DNA of 64,000 bases from Collinsella sp. MSK.8.10 (GCF_019041915.1 NZ_JAHPYF010000002.1:124001-188000), one strand, 5' to 3'. Positions 43,600 to 53,557 are shown, counted from the stretch's first letter. Numbers and translations: made by a program. Notes: generated from the sequence alone by a model not told the origin.

Positions 43600-45585
43600 T
43601 TAGTTCTGCGAGAAAAAGGGGAACTGCCTCGGATCCACCGGCGGATGCGGCATCGGGCCACCCTGGGGACTACCTTGCGAGCCGCCCTGACCGCCCATCA
43701 TCTTATCGATGGCGTCCTGAACCTCGCCCTCGAACTTTTTCATTCCCTCGTGCAAACGACGCTGACCGTCCTCAGAGCGCAGCTCCTCCATCTGCTCGGG
43801 CGAAATACCCAGTAGCTCGCCCAGCACGCCCATCATCTCGTTTCGCACGCGCTCGCTCGTATCCTCGTCGGCAAAACGGCGCACCTCGGCGCGCGCCAGC
43901 GAATCGACCGTCATACGCTCCTTGCCGTTAAGCCCCAGGTCGGACCACGCGAGCATGTACGGCCAGGAGCGCTCGGCAAACGAACGGGCCGAGACGATCG
44001 GCGCCGTCGGCAACATGCGGCGGGCAGCTTCACCCTGTCGAGCGAGCATCAGGAGCAGCGAGCAGGCCTCAGGCTTGCCAGCGACCATCGGGATATCGTC
44101 GAAAGATCGATTGCGGTCCACGTGCGCCTCGAGCGCGCCATCGACCTCACCCGGCTCAAGCCCGCCGAGCAGCTGTGCCGCGCGGTCGAGCATATCGACC
44201 GGACCGTCGAGCGTCGAGAGCGCCTGCGCCAGCACACGCTCCATGCAATCCTCCACCGCGTTGAGCGTCACGAGCTCTTGGGGCACCACAGAAGACGTGC
44301 GGTTGCGCACACGCGCCACAAACTCAAGCGTCGACAGGTACACATCGCCAAAAGGCGCGTAATCGCCCTGATAGCCGCCGCAAAGCGCCGGCGCCGCCAG
44401 CGCGTACTCGGTTTTGGACAGCGGGCTCAGCGCCATCGCACCCAGCTCGAGCGCCGTGTCCTCCAGCATGAGGCCCAACGTGCGCGAGCGCAGACGCTCG
44501 GCATCGCCCGCCGACACGTCGCGATCGAGCACACGCGCCGCATCCGGTGCATCGCGCTCGACGGTGCGAATGTGCAAACGCTCGGCGATGGCGCGGACGG
44601 CGGCACAGCGGGCAGCCTCGGCCTCTTCCTGCGCCGGCGTAAAGATACGGTTGCGCCCCAGCACCAGGCCAATCACATTACGCGGGCCCAGAGCGTCGAC
44701 GGCCAGCGCCGCCAGCAAAGACGACGGCAAGTCACCCTCGAGTGCCATCACAGCACGCGACGCACCGTGGGCTCGGGCGTTGTCGCGCACGGCGAGCACC
44801 AGCGCCTGCCACAGCCACTCCTCGGAACGGAACTCGGGCAGTTCGTGATCTTCCAGGGCATCGAGCATCACGCCACGCTGAATCTCCTGAACCAGCAGGC
44901 TCTCCTCAAAACACGGCGCCTGGGCCACCACGCGACCGCAGTCGTCGAGCACAAACGAACCGCCGGTATACACCGACTCGTCATAGGCACCGACCGGCGC
45001 CATGCAGGCAAACCACACGCTGCGCTTGGATGCGATCTTGCGGTAGGCGCCGCTGCGAACGGCGGCAATGGCGGCAGTCTCGCGGTCGGTCATGTCAAAC
45101 GCGTTGAATTGGAAATACGCGATGAGGTCGACGCCGGTCGGCAACATCTCGAGCTCGCGGTCCAAGTCAAAAATCACGGCGATGCGCACGCCGTCCACGT
45201 CGAACACCGGCGGCGCCCAACGCGTGTCGTTGTTCTCGCCACGCTGCAAAGCAATGCTCGAACGCGCCGGCACCACATGACCGTCCTTGAGCATCATGTA
45301 GTCGAGCAGCGGCTGGCCCTCAAACGAAACCGCCGCGGGCACGATGCAGATCATGTCAAGCTCCTGGATACGCTCGGCGACACCAGTCAAGCCGGCAAGC
45401 ATGTCGTGCTCAAAGTCGGCAGCGCCCACCAGGCCACCGGGCATGGCGCCCATAAAGAGCGGAGCCGGAACGCACAGCACGCGCGCTCCGCGCTCGTGGG
45501 CCAGACGAGCCTGGTCCTCGATGCGGCCGCAAATGCCCTCAATATCACCCAGGCGCATATCGATCTGTGCAAGCGCGAGCTTCAT
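43600..45585 (-). CDS. NadE homologue (nitrilase plus NAD-synthase domains) with catalytic residues lost
   Basis: The 661-residue protein aligns along its length with glutamine-dependent NAD synthetase: nitrilase part (about 1-245; VYTGGSFVLDDCGRVVAQAPCFEE) and synthase part (about 265-560; AALAVDALGPRNVIGLV, LSKTEYALAA). Active-site residues are changed. The PEL glutamate becomes PAP, the RKxxLPN lysine is serine (ARSSIAL), the ICED cysteine is absent (IFDLD), and the ATP motif SGGxDS reads LEGDLPSS. A C-terminal extension carries a Gly/Gln/Pro-rich tail. It is probably not a working NadE; a binding or regulatory role is possible. Upstream is desulfoferrodoxin. Confidence 0.85.
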   Translation of the reverse strand: MKLALAQIDMRLGDIEGICGRIEDQARLAHERGARVLCVPAPLFMGAMPGGLVGAADFEHDMLAGLTGVAERIQELDMICIVPAAVSFEGQPLLDYMMLKDGHVVPARSSIALQRGENNDTRWAPPVFDVDGVRIAVIFDLDRELEMLPTGVDLIAYFQFNAFDMTDRETAAIAAVRSGAYRKIASKRSVWFACMAPVGAYDESVYTGGSFVLDDCGRVVAQAPCFEESLLVQEIQRGVMLDALEDHELPEFRSEEWLWQALVLAVRDNARAHGASRAVMALEGDLPSSLLAALAVDALGPRNVIGLVLGRNRIFTPAQEEAEAARCAAVRAIAERLHIRTVERDAPDAARVLDRDVSAGDAERLRSRTLGLMLEDTALELGAMALSPLSKTEYALAAPALCGGYQGDYAPFGDVYLSTLEFVARVRNRTSSVVPQELVTLNAVEDCMERVLAQALSTLDGPVDMLDRAAQLLGGLEPGEVDGALEAHVDRNRSFDDIPMVAGKPEACSLLLMLARQGEAARRMLPTAPIVSARSFAERSWPYMLAWSDLGLNGKERMTVDSLARAEVRRFADEDTSERVRNEMMGVLGELLGISPEQMEELRSEDGQRRLHEGMKKFEGEVQDAIDKMMGGQGGSQGSPQGGPMPHPPVDPRQFPFFSQN

Positions 45586-45626
45586 GGCTCAGCCCTTTCC
45601 GTCGTAAACCATCGAAATCGTAGTAA

Positions 45627-45657
45627 AAGCGCCGGCCGCATAATGCAGTCGGCGCTT
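45627..45657 (-). terminator. intrinsic terminator of the desulfoferrodoxin gene
   Basis: On the minus strand AAGCGCCG/CGGCGCTT, 15-nt loop, followed by TTACTA with a short T-run (CTTTTAC). Confidence 0.65.
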
Positions 45658-45702
45658 GCATGTGCATATGCTAGCTATGATACCCCGAGCGGGGGCGCGC
45701 TC

Positions 45703-46065
45703 CTAGAATGTCGCGGACCACAGCCCGTGCAGGTTGCAGTAGGCGTAGACGGTACCGGTCTTGGAGCCGCCCGCGAAAAACGTCGCGGGTTTCATGCCGG
45801 GCTCAAGGTAATGGACCTCTAAGCGGCCCTCGGCCTCAAGGGCGATCCACTCAATGTAGTGCTCGGGCAGGCTGGGGTGCTCGACCGAGCCAACGCGGGC
45901 GCGAATCACATGACCGTCGCGCTCGGTCTCGACAACAGGCACGTGCTTCTCGTGCGCCGCGTCCTCAGTGTTTGCGGTCAGTTCCGTGCAACCGGCAGGG
46001 GTTGCAACGTCGTTGCCAAGAGCGGCGATGAGCTTACCGTCGGGGTCCTTAAAGAATTTCGCCAT
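45703..46065 (-). CDS. dfx: desulfoferrodoxin/superoxide reductase lacking the rubredoxin-type centre
   Basis: A 120-residue superoxide reductase that reduces superoxide to peroxide in anaerobes. The catalytic iron ligands are visible: the His of EKHVP, HPSLPEHYIEW, and the final YCNLHGLW with Cys and His. The N-terminal rubredoxin-like segment (normally CxxCGN with two more Cys) is present in length but has lost its cysteines (FKDPDGKLIAALGN). It is thus a one-iron form on a desulfoferrodoxin scaffold. AAGGAG precedes the ATG at 46065. The 165-bp gap to the SNF2 gene holds no gene. Confidence 0.9.
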   Translation of the reverse strand: MAKFFKDPDGKLIAALGNDVATPAGCTELTANTEDAAHEKHVPVVETERDGHVIRARVGSVEHPSLPEHYIEWIALEAEGRLEVHYLEPGMKPATFFAGGSKTGTVYAYCNLHGLWSATF

Positions 46066-46230
46066 GATGTTCTCCTTTGCTGATGTGCCGATGTTCTTGA
46101 TGGTTCTTATGCCCAAAGGCAGACGAACCATCCACGGCATTGCAAATGAACACATAACGGATCAGGCAAGCGGTCAGGCTAAAATGCGTCGACCGTCCTG
46201 CCCACTCCAGCAGTCCCACCCCGCGCGCGG

Positions 46231-49200
46231 CTAGCGCCCGTCGCCGCCGAGCAGCGCCAGAACATCCTCACGGGTAAACAGCGCCGAGGAGATGCCGTCG
46301 CCGCCGAGCACGCTGTTGACCAGGTCGCGTTTGGACTCCTGCATCTGCATGATGCGCTCCTCAATCGTGTCCTTAGCGATGAGCTTGTACACGGTCACGG
46401 TATGTTGCTGGCCAATACGGTGCGCTCGGTCGGTCGCCTGGTCCTGCGCGGCCACGTTCCACCACGGGTCGTAGTGGATGACCACGTCGGCCGCCGTCAG
46501 GTTGAGGCCCACGCCGCCCGCCTTGAGCGAGATCAGAAACACCGGCACCGCGCCCGCCTGGAACTGCACGACCATCTTGGCGCGGCTCTCCTTAGACGAA
46601 GCGCCCGTGAGCTTAAGGAAGGCGATATCCTCCTTGGCCAAACGCTTGCCGATGATATCGAGCATACCCGTAAACTGGCTGAACAACAGGATGCGATGCC
46701 CGCCGTCGAGCGCACCGTGCACGAGTTCCATACAAGCGTCGAGCTTGGCGCTCCCCGCCTTGTAGTCCTCGTAGTGTAGATGCGGGTCGCAGCAGATCTG
46801 GCGCAGCTTGGTGAGCTCGGCGAGCACCTTGAGCTTGTCTTTCTTAAACTCGGATGCCTCGCGGTGCTGCACCTGCTGGGCGATGCGGTCTTGGTTGGCC
46901 AGGTAGAGCTTGCGCTGCTCGCCGGTGAGCTGCGCCATGACGGTGTCCTCGATCTTCTCGGGCAGGTCGGCCACCACGTCTTCCTTAACACGGCGCAGCA
47001 CAAACGGCGACACGAGCGCCCGCAGGCGAGCGGCGCTATCGCCCTCGGCATGCTCGACGGGGCTTTCGAAGCGCTTTGCAAACGATTCACGCGTGCCCAG
47101 CAGGCCCGGCATCAAAAAGTCGAAGATGCTCCAGAGCTCGGATAGGCGGTTTTCGATGGGCGTGCCCGTCAGGGCAAAGCGCACGCCGGCCGGCAGGCGC
47201 TTGGTGGCACGTGCCACCTGGGTGAGCGGGTTTTTAATGTACTGGGCCTCGTCGAGCACCACGCGGGCAAAATCCTGCCCGGCGTACTCATCGATATCGC
47301 GGCGCATAAGGTCATACGACGTCACGACCACGTTATGCTCAGCCACGCCGGCAATCTGCACGCGACGCTGCGCCTTGGCGCCCACGATTGCGCAAACATC
47401 GAGCGAGGGCGCAAAGCGCTCCAGCTCGGCAGTCCAGTTGTACACGAGTGAGGCCGGGCATACCACGAGCGTGGGCTTGGTGTCCCCCGCCTCCACGCGC
47501 GCCAGGATATGCGCGATCATCTGGAGCGTTTTGCCCAGGCCCATGTCGTCGGCCAAGATGCCGCCAAGGCCCAGGTGTTCGAGCGAGCCGAGCCACTGGT
47601 ATCCGTCGACCTGGTAGCCGCGCAGTGTGGCCTTGAGCGAGACCGGCACCGTAAAGTCCATCTTGCCGAGCGTGTCCAGGCGCTCGACGGTACGGCGGAA
47701 CGCAGCGTCGCGATCGGCCTCGAGCGCGGGCGTGCGCGCAAGCATGCTGTCGACGAACAGGGTACTCGACGCGGGAAGCGACACACCGTCGAGCAGGTCG
47801 ACAGCATCGACCCCCAGATCCTCGGCAAGGCCAAACGCGGCGCGCGCCCCCTCGTCCAGGCGAATGATATCGCCCGACGTGAGACGCGCAAACGTCTGGT
47901 GACGCTTATAGGAGTCGAGGTAGACGGCAAGGTCCGCAGCCGAAAGCCCGCTCGCGCCCAGCTCGACATCGAGCAGGTTACTCTTGACGGTCGCACGAAC
48001 CGAGAGCTTGGGCGCAGGGCGGACCGAAATCTGGCGCAGACGGTCGCTGAGCATGACCTCACCCAGCTCGGACAGGGCAGACAGACCCTCGGTCAGCAGG
48101 CAGAACAAGCGGGCGTCATCGCGCTCCTCGAACGCCAGACCGCCCTCGTAGAAATCGAAGTACAGGGCCGCCGTGTCCATAACGCGAAACTCCGCCACCT
48201 CGTCGCGGGGTGGCACGCCAGGGCGTTGCTCTTCGAAGAGACTGCCCGGAGCGCCCAGGCTAAAGAGATCCGCCGACCAATCGCCGTAGGTAACCGTAAT
48301 TTTGCAGGTCACGAGCCCATCATCGACGCCGATCGCCATAGCAAAGCTCGGCTCGGGTGCCACGGTATCGAGCGCGGCGGGCGCGGTGAGGTCGGTGTAG
48401 TCGCGCAAAATGGGCAGCGCCATACGACAGAACTCCCCCACCTGGTCGGCAGCGATATGGACCGGCGTGCGACAGGGCAGCAAACGCGATAGAAACGGCG
48501 CCGCATGCTGGGCAAACGCCACATCGGCGCGGCGCGCACGGCGGGTGTCGACCAGATAGGCAACGTCGCCCGAAGCAAAGCAGTATGCATCGGCCGGCAG
48601 GCGCAGATCGTAGCTGCCACCAGCCGCCGGCGCGATCTTGGCGGCAAGGAGCGGCGGTTGTTTTGCCGAGGCCTCGTCCTCCCCCACCGGCGACAACTCA
48701 ACCGCAACCTCGTAGGAACGATGCGTCGTCGTTCCCCGCGACCAGGCGGGCTCAAAGGAAATGGTCCGGCCACGCAGCAAGTCCAGCATGTATACGATGT
48801 CATGCTCGGACAGCGGCAGCTGGCGCTCGGCGACAAAGCCGCTGCGTGCAAAATCGTACGACGCCGAACGCGAACTCGTGATGTCGCTCAGATACACAAC
48901 CGTTGCCACAACAAGGTCGAGCAGACGCACCGAAACCTCGTCGAAGGCCTCGGGCGCATGGAGGAACGTGAGCTTCTTGCCGTACGAGAACGTGCCGCCG
49001 CGCACATAGGCGGCGGCCATGCCGTCGATGTCCCTGACCACGTAGGACACCGAGCCGCAGCGGATACGAAGCCCGAGCGCCCAGCTAAAGCGGTCGGCGA
49101 ACAGTGGATTGTAGTACGGCACCAACGAGGGCTCCAACACCGCCTTGGGGGCATCGGGGTCGACAGTGCCGGCGAGCTTGCGGCGCATGCCCGCCAACTC

Positions 49201-49695
49201 ATCCATGCGCGCGTCCGAAAGATCGGAGAGCGCCTTCATGAGGCTCGGGCTCGTGGGAACTGGCGCCGGGAAGGGAAAGTTAGGGTTGACCGCCGGTGCG
49301 GCGGACGCGGGACGCGCGGCTTGCTTGGGCGCCGCCGTAAACGTGCGGACCGGCGTGCGTAAACCTTCGACGGGCTCGGTGCCGCTTGCGTCCAGATACG
49401 CCAGCGCCGTGGCGATGGCGTGCTTGCACATGCCGGGGTAGCGATAGGCAGCAGGGCAATCGCAGTCGTAGTCGATCACCTCGCGCTCGTCCATGTCGAG
49501 CGCCACGTGCGTCTTGTACAGGTCGCCACGCGAGCCGCGCACTGCACCCTCAAGCGTCACGTTTTTGGAGAAGCGCGAGCCGTTGTCCTCGATCGACAGC
49601 ACGGCACCGTTGAGCATGAGCGAACGCCCTTTCATAAAGGTGCCGCTCAGCGCCGCCTCTTTCCGGAGCGCCTGCACAAACGTCCCCTGCGCCAT
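46231..49695 (-). CDS. SWIM zinc-finger SNF2-family DNA helicase/translocase
   Basis: A 1154-residue SNF2 ATPase. Near the N-terminus a SWIM motif (DCDCPAAYRYPGMCKHAIA, C-x-C...C-x-H) binds zinc. A middle region of about 500 residues is family-specific. The ATPase has GGILADDMGLGKTLQMIAH (Walker A), VVLDEAQYIKNP (DEAQ), SLKAGGVGLNLTAADVVIHYDPWWN and the final QATDRAHRIGQ (arginine finger). Bacterial proteins of this kind act on RNA polymerase or DNA during transcription and repair. GGAGG lies five bases before the ATG at 49695. The 31-nt repeat at 49721 separates it from dnaE. Confidence 0.94.
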   Translation of the reverse strand: MAQGTFVQALRKEAALSGTFMKGRSLMLNGAVLSIEDNGSRFSKNVTLEGAVRGSRGDLYKTHVALDMDEREVIDYDCDCPAAYRYPGMCKHAIATALAYLDASGTEPVEGLRTPVRTFTAAPKQAARPASAAPAVNPNFPFPAPVPTSPSLMKALSDLSDARMDELAGMRRKLAGTVDPDAPKAVLEPSLVPYYNPLFADRFSWALGLRIRCGSVSYVVRDIDGMAAAYVRGGTFSYGKKLTFLHAPEAFDEVSVRLLDLVVATVVYLSDITSSRSASYDFARSGFVAERQLPLSEHDIVYMLDLLRGRTISFEPAWSRGTTTHRSYEVAVELSPVGEDEASAKQPPLLAAKIAPAAGGSYDLRLPADAYCFASGDVAYLVDTRRARRADVAFAQHAAPFLSRLLPCRTPVHIAADQVGEFCRMALPILRDYTDLTAPAALDTVAPEPSFAMAIGVDDGLVTCKITVTYGDWSADLFSLGAPGSLFEEQRPGVPPRDEVAEFRVMDTAALYFDFYEGGLAFEERDDARLFCLLTEGLSALSELGEVMLSDRLRQISVRPAPKLSVRATVKSNLLDVELGASGLSAADLAVYLDSYKRHQTFARLTSGDIIRLDEGARAAFGLAEDLGVDAVDLLDGVSLPASSTLFVDSMLARTPALEADRDAAFRRTVERLDTLGKMDFTVPVSLKATLRGYQVDGYQWLGSLEHLGLGGILADDMGLGKTLQMIAHILARVEAGDTKPTLVVCPASLVYNWTAELERFAPSLDVCAIVGAKAQRRVQIAGVAEHNVVVTSYDLMRRDIDEYAGQDFARVVLDEAQYIKNPLTQVARATKRLPAGVRFALTGTPIENRLSELWSIFDFLMPGLLGTRESFAKRFESPVEHAEGDSAARLRALVSPFVLRRVKEDVVADLPEKIEDTVMAQLTGEQRKLYLANQDRIAQQVQHREASEFKKDKLKVLAELTKLRQICCDPHLHYEDYKAGSAKLDACMELVHGALDGGHRILLFSQFTGMLDIIGKRLAKEDIAFLKLTGASSKESRAKMVVQFQAGAVPVFLISLKAGGVGLNLTAADVVIHYDPWWNVAAQDQATDRAHRIGQQHTVTVYKLIAKDTIEERIMQMQESKRDLVNSVLGGDGISSALFTREDVLALLGGDGR

Positions 49696-49720
49696 CACTT
49701 CCTCCAATCCACCCACCGGA

Positions 49721-49751
49721 TGATTTTTCTGGGACGGGGATTAAAAAATCA
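49721..49751. repeat. 31-nt palindromic repeat, copy 2
   Basis: Exact reverse complement of 8530-8560, with matching flanking bases, between the dnaE stop and the SNF2 start on the minus strand. It could be an intercistronic terminator/attenuator or a REP-like insertion. Confidence 0.75.
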
Positions 49752-49753
49752 TT

Positions 49754-52700
49754 TTAGATCACCGTCACTCTGCCTTGGTTGCCCACGATGGCCTTTGCCT
49801 CGGCTAGCAGCGGAATCGAGCGTGCGTTGACCTTGGCCGGCACCTCGGCACGCAGTACGCGCCCGTCCACCTGCTCGATAAAGATCTCCACGCGGTCGCC
49901 GCCCGGGTTGGCGGTAAGCACCGTGGCAAGACGCGCCATATTGCCCTGGCTAAAGCGGTTGTTGGGCACCATGACCTCAAACACCTTGGGCTTGTTGCTC
50001 TCCTCGTTAAGCTCCAGCGGCACGATCTCCTGCGCGATGATCTGGTCGCCGCGGTCCGAGCGCTCGAGCTTGCCCTTAATGCGCACAAACGCATCGGACA
50101 GCTGAGCACCGGTCTCGGGATCGACCTCGCCGTACAGGTATCCCTCGGCCTCTTTGTAGGTCTTGGGGAACACCACGACCGTGGCCTCGCCTTCCATGTC
50201 CTCGAGCTGCACGATGCCCATGGGGTCGCCGTTTTTGGTCACGCGCTTGGACACGCTCGAGACCATGCCGGCCCACCACAGCGCCTTGCCCTCGGGAATC
50301 TCCTGGTTGATGGTACCGCCCGTGGGGTTTTGCACCTCGTAGCCGGTATCGATCTGCGAGAACGAGAAGTCGCGTGCCTTGGCTAGCGCATACTCAAACG
50401 GGCGCAGCGGGTGGTCCGAGACATAGATGCCCAGAACCTCCTTCTCCTGGCTCAACTTAAGGTGGCGGTCCCACTCCTGGCCATCCGGATCGGGCACGCT
50501 CACCTCAAAGCCCGAGCCCTCAACGTCGCCAAACATATCGAAGAACGACGTCTGGCCGCTCGCACGATCCTTCTGGCGCTTCACGGCGGCATCGATGATG
50601 TTCTCGGGGTTGTTCTTGTCCACAAAGTGCATCATCTGGCGACGCGGATACCCCGTGGAGTCAAAGGCGCCTGCCTTGATGAGCGATTCGATCACGCGAC
50701 GGTTAGCCTGGCTCGAGTCCACGCGCTCGACAAAGTCGTGCAGCGTCTTAAACGGGCCGCCCGCCTCGCGCTCGGCGATAATCGCCTGCGCCACGCCGGT
50801 GCCCACGCCGCGGATGCCAGCCAAACCAAAGCGCACGCCTTCCTTGGTAGCCGTGAACTCGGTACCGGACTCGTTGACATCTGGCGACAGCACGGGGATG
50901 CCGTCGTGACGGCACGCCGAGACGTAGTGAACGATCTTGTCGGTCTTGCCCGTATAGGACGTCAGAACGGCCGCCATGTACTCGTGCGGATAGTGCGCCT
51001 TGAGCCACGCCGTCTGCATAACCAGGATGGCGTAGCCGGCGGAGTGCGACTTGTTAAAGGCGTAAGATGCGAACTCGAGAACATCGTCCCAAATCTTCTG
51101 GGCGACCTCGCGCGTGTAGTTGTTCTTGATAGCGCCGTTCATCCAGTGGTCGTAGGTAGTCTCGTCCGAGCCATCCTCCCAGTGGAGCACCGTCGACGTG
51201 AGCAGCTTGATCTTTTTCTTAGCCACGGGCTTACGGATACGCGAGTCCGATTCGCCCTTGGAGAAGCCGCACATCTCAACGGAGATGAGCATAACCTGCT
51301 CCTGGTAGACCATGGTGCCGTAGGTTTCGCCCAGGATGTCGTCCAGGCGGTCGTCGTAGGAGACGGCCGGCTCCTTGCCGTTCATACGGTTGATGTAGGA
51401 CGAAACCATGCCGGCGCCCAGCGGGCCCGGGCGGTATAGAGCGATCAATGCCACGACGTGCTTGTACTCGGTGGGCTTCATGTTCTTGATCGTGGCCGTC
51501 ATGCCGGCGGACTCGACCTGGAAGACGCCGGCGGTGTGACCGGAGCCCATGAGCTTAAAGATCTCGGGGTCGTCAAAGGGAATCTCTTCCTCTTTGATGT
51601 CGATGCCGAAGTTCTTTTTGATGTTTGCCTTGGCCTTGGAGATAACCGTCAGCGTGCGCAGGCCCAAGAAGTCCATCTTGAGCAGGCCCATGTCGGCAAC
51701 GGTATGACCCTCGTACTGGGTAATCTCGACGCCGCCCTTGGTATCGAGCTTGGTGGGCACATGCTCGTTGACGGGATCGCGGCAGATCAGGACGGCGCAC
51801 GCGTGCACACCCTCGCCACGGGTGAGGCCCTCGATCGAGAGCGCCGTGTCGATGATACGGCGGGCGTCGTCGTCCTTTTTATAGGCCTCGGCAAAGTCGG
51901 GGTTAAACAGATCCTCTTTGCCGGGTTGCTTTTCGAGCACCTGCTTGAGCTTGACCTTGGGGTCGCTCGAGACCATCTTGGACAGGCGCTGGCCCATGTA
52001 GACCGGATAGTCCAGCACGCGCGCGGCGTCGTTGATGGCCTGCTTGGCCTTAATGGTCGAGTAGGTGATGACGTGGGTGACCTTCTCGGGACCGTAGAGC
52101 TGGCGAACGTGCTCCACGACCTCGAGGCGCCGCTCATCGTCGAAGTCCATATCGATATCGGGCATCTCGGTACGCTGCGGGGACAGGAACCTCTCGAACA
52201 TCAGGCCGTTCTCGAGCGGGTCGAACGCGGTGATGTTCATGGCGTAGGCGACGATAGCGCCGGCGGCCGAGCCACGGCCGGGACCGACGCCGATGCCGTT
52301 GTCCTTGGCCCATTGCACGTACTCGGCGACGATCAAAAAGTAGGCGGCAAAGCCCTTGTCGCAGATGACCTTGTATTCGTACTCAAAGCGCTCTTTGATG
52401 TTGACGCCACAGATTTCGCGCGTGGCCCAGTCGTCACCGTAGTGTTGGCGCAGGCCCTTCTCGCACTCGCGGCGGAACTGGCTCTCGTGCGTCTCGCCGG
52501 GATCGAGCAACGGGAAGCGCGGCAGGATGATGGAGTCCCAGTCCAGCTCCACGTAGCACTTGTCGGCGATCTCGAGTGTGTTGTCGCAGGCCTCGGGGCA
52601 ATACGGGAACATCGCCCGCATCTCTTCCTCGGTCTTCATATAAAACTCCGAGCCGGTCATGCGCATGCGGTTGGGGTCATCGACCTTGGCGTTCATGCCA

Positions 52701-53557
52701 ATGCACATGATGACGTCCTGCACGGGCGCATCCTCGCGGCGCAGGTAGTGAAAGTCGTTGGTAGCGATGACCTTGACGCCCACCTGTTTGGCGATATCGA
52801 TGAGCGTGCGGTCCATCTGCTCGTCGGTCAGGCCGTTATCGGTGGTAATGCCGTGTTCCTGAATCTCGATGTAAAAGTCGCCGGGGTCAAAGGTGTCACG
52901 GAAAGTCTCGGCCCACTTGATGGCGCCTTCCATGTCGCCGCGGTCGATGTATTTGGGGATGATGCCCGCGATGCAGGCGCTCGTGCAGATCATGCCCTTG
53001 GCGTGGCGGCGCAGGTTGTCGAGCGTCACGCGCGGCTTGTAGTAAAAGCCCTGCACGGCGGCCTCGGAAACCGTCTGCATCAGGTTGACGTAGCCCTCCT
53101 GGTCCTTGGCCAGAAGGATCATGTGGTAGAGCTCGGGCTTATGGTCGCGGGCGAGCGTCTCGTCCGGCGTAAAGTAGACCTCGCAGCCAAAGATGGGCTT
53201 GATGACCAGGGGCGGCTTGAGCTCGTCGATGTTGCCCTTCTCGTCCCACATGGCCATGTCCTTCACATACTGGGCATGCTCGCGCGGGTTTGCCTCGGGG
53301 TCGGGCTCCACCAGCTCGTCGCGGCGATCCTTTTCCAAGAAGGCCTTGTCGTGGCTCCATGTCTTGTACTCGGGCGTGTTGTGGTTGACGGCGTCGCAGG
53401 CCAGCGCCAGGTCGGGCACGCCGTACATGTAGCCGTGGTCGGTAATGGCCACGGCGGGCATGCCAAGCTCAACGGCACGATTGACCATATCCTGGATACG
53501 GGTTGCGCCGTCGAGCATGGAGAAGACAGTGTGGTTGTGCAGATGGACGAATGCCAT
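49754..53557 (-). CDS. dnaE: DNA polymerase III alpha subunit
   Basis: A 1267-residue replicative polymerase. The PHP domain has intact metal motifs (VHLHNHTVFSMLDG, ITDHGYMYG) and carries an extra segment of about 55 residues (NHNTPEYKTW to GNIDELK) before IKPIFGCEVYF. The polymerase acid residues are in MPDIDMDFDDERR and KMDFLGLRTL. A helix-hairpin-helix region and an OB fold (PMGIVQLEDMEGEATVVVFPK) close it. Intact PHP residues suggest proofreading by the subunit itself, as in mycobacterial DnaE1. Its start is MAFVHLHNH. The TTGCGGTG palindrome lies between it and addA. Confidence 0.97.
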   Translation of the reverse strand: MAFVHLHNHTVFSMLDGATRIQDMVNRAVELGMPAVAITDHGYMYGVPDLALACDAVNHNTPEYKTWSHDKAFLEKDRRDELVEPDPEANPREHAQYVKDMAMWDEKGNIDELKPPLVIKPIFGCEVYFTPDETLARDHKPELYHMILLAKDQEGYVNLMQTVSEAAVQGFYYKPRVTLDNLRRHAKGMICTSACIAGIIPKYIDRGDMEGAIKWAETFRDTFDPGDFYIEIQEHGITTDNGLTDEQMDRTLIDIAKQVGVKVIATNDFHYLRREDAPVQDVIMCIGMNAKVDDPNRMRMTGSEFYMKTEEEMRAMFPYCPEACDNTLEIADKCYVELDWDSIILPRFPLLDPGETHESQFRRECEKGLRQHYGDDWATREICGVNIKERFEYEYKVICDKGFAAYFLIVAEYVQWAKDNGIGVGPGRGSAAGAIVAYAMNITAFDPLENGLMFERFLSPQRTEMPDIDMDFDDERRLEVVEHVRQLYGPEKVTHVITYSTIKAKQAINDAARVLDYPVYMGQRLSKMVSSDPKVKLKQVLEKQPGKEDLFNPDFAEAYKKDDDARRIIDTALSIEGLTRGEGVHACAVLICRDPVNEHVPTKLDTKGGVEITQYEGHTVADMGLLKMDFLGLRTLTVISKAKANIKKNFGIDIKEEEIPFDDPEIFKLMGSGHTAGVFQVESAGMTATIKNMKPTEYKHVVALIALYRPGPLGAGMVSSYINRMNGKEPAVSYDDRLDDILGETYGTMVYQEQVMLISVEMCGFSKGESDSRIRKPVAKKKIKLLTSTVLHWEDGSDETTYDHWMNGAIKNNYTREVAQKIWDDVLEFASYAFNKSHSAGYAILVMQTAWLKAHYPHEYMAAVLTSYTGKTDKIVHYVSACRHDGIPVLSPDVNESGTEFTATKEGVRFGLAGIRGVGTGVAQAIIAEREAGGPFKTLHDFVERVDSSQANRRVIESLIKAGAFDSTGYPRRQMMHFVDKNNPENIIDAAVKRQKDRASGQTSFFDMFGDVEGSGFEVSVPDPDGQEWDRHLKLSQEKEVLGIYVSDHPLRPFEYALAKARDFSFSQIDTGYEVQNPTGGTINQEIPEGKALWWAGMVSSVSKRVTKNGDPMGIVQLEDMEGEATVVVFPKTYKEAEGYLYGEVDPETGAQLSDAFVRIKGKLERSDRGDQIIAQEIVPLELNEESNKPKVFEVMVPNNRFSQGNMARLATVLTANPGGDRVEIFIEQVDGRVLRAEVPAKVNARSIPLLAEAKAIVGNQGRVTVI

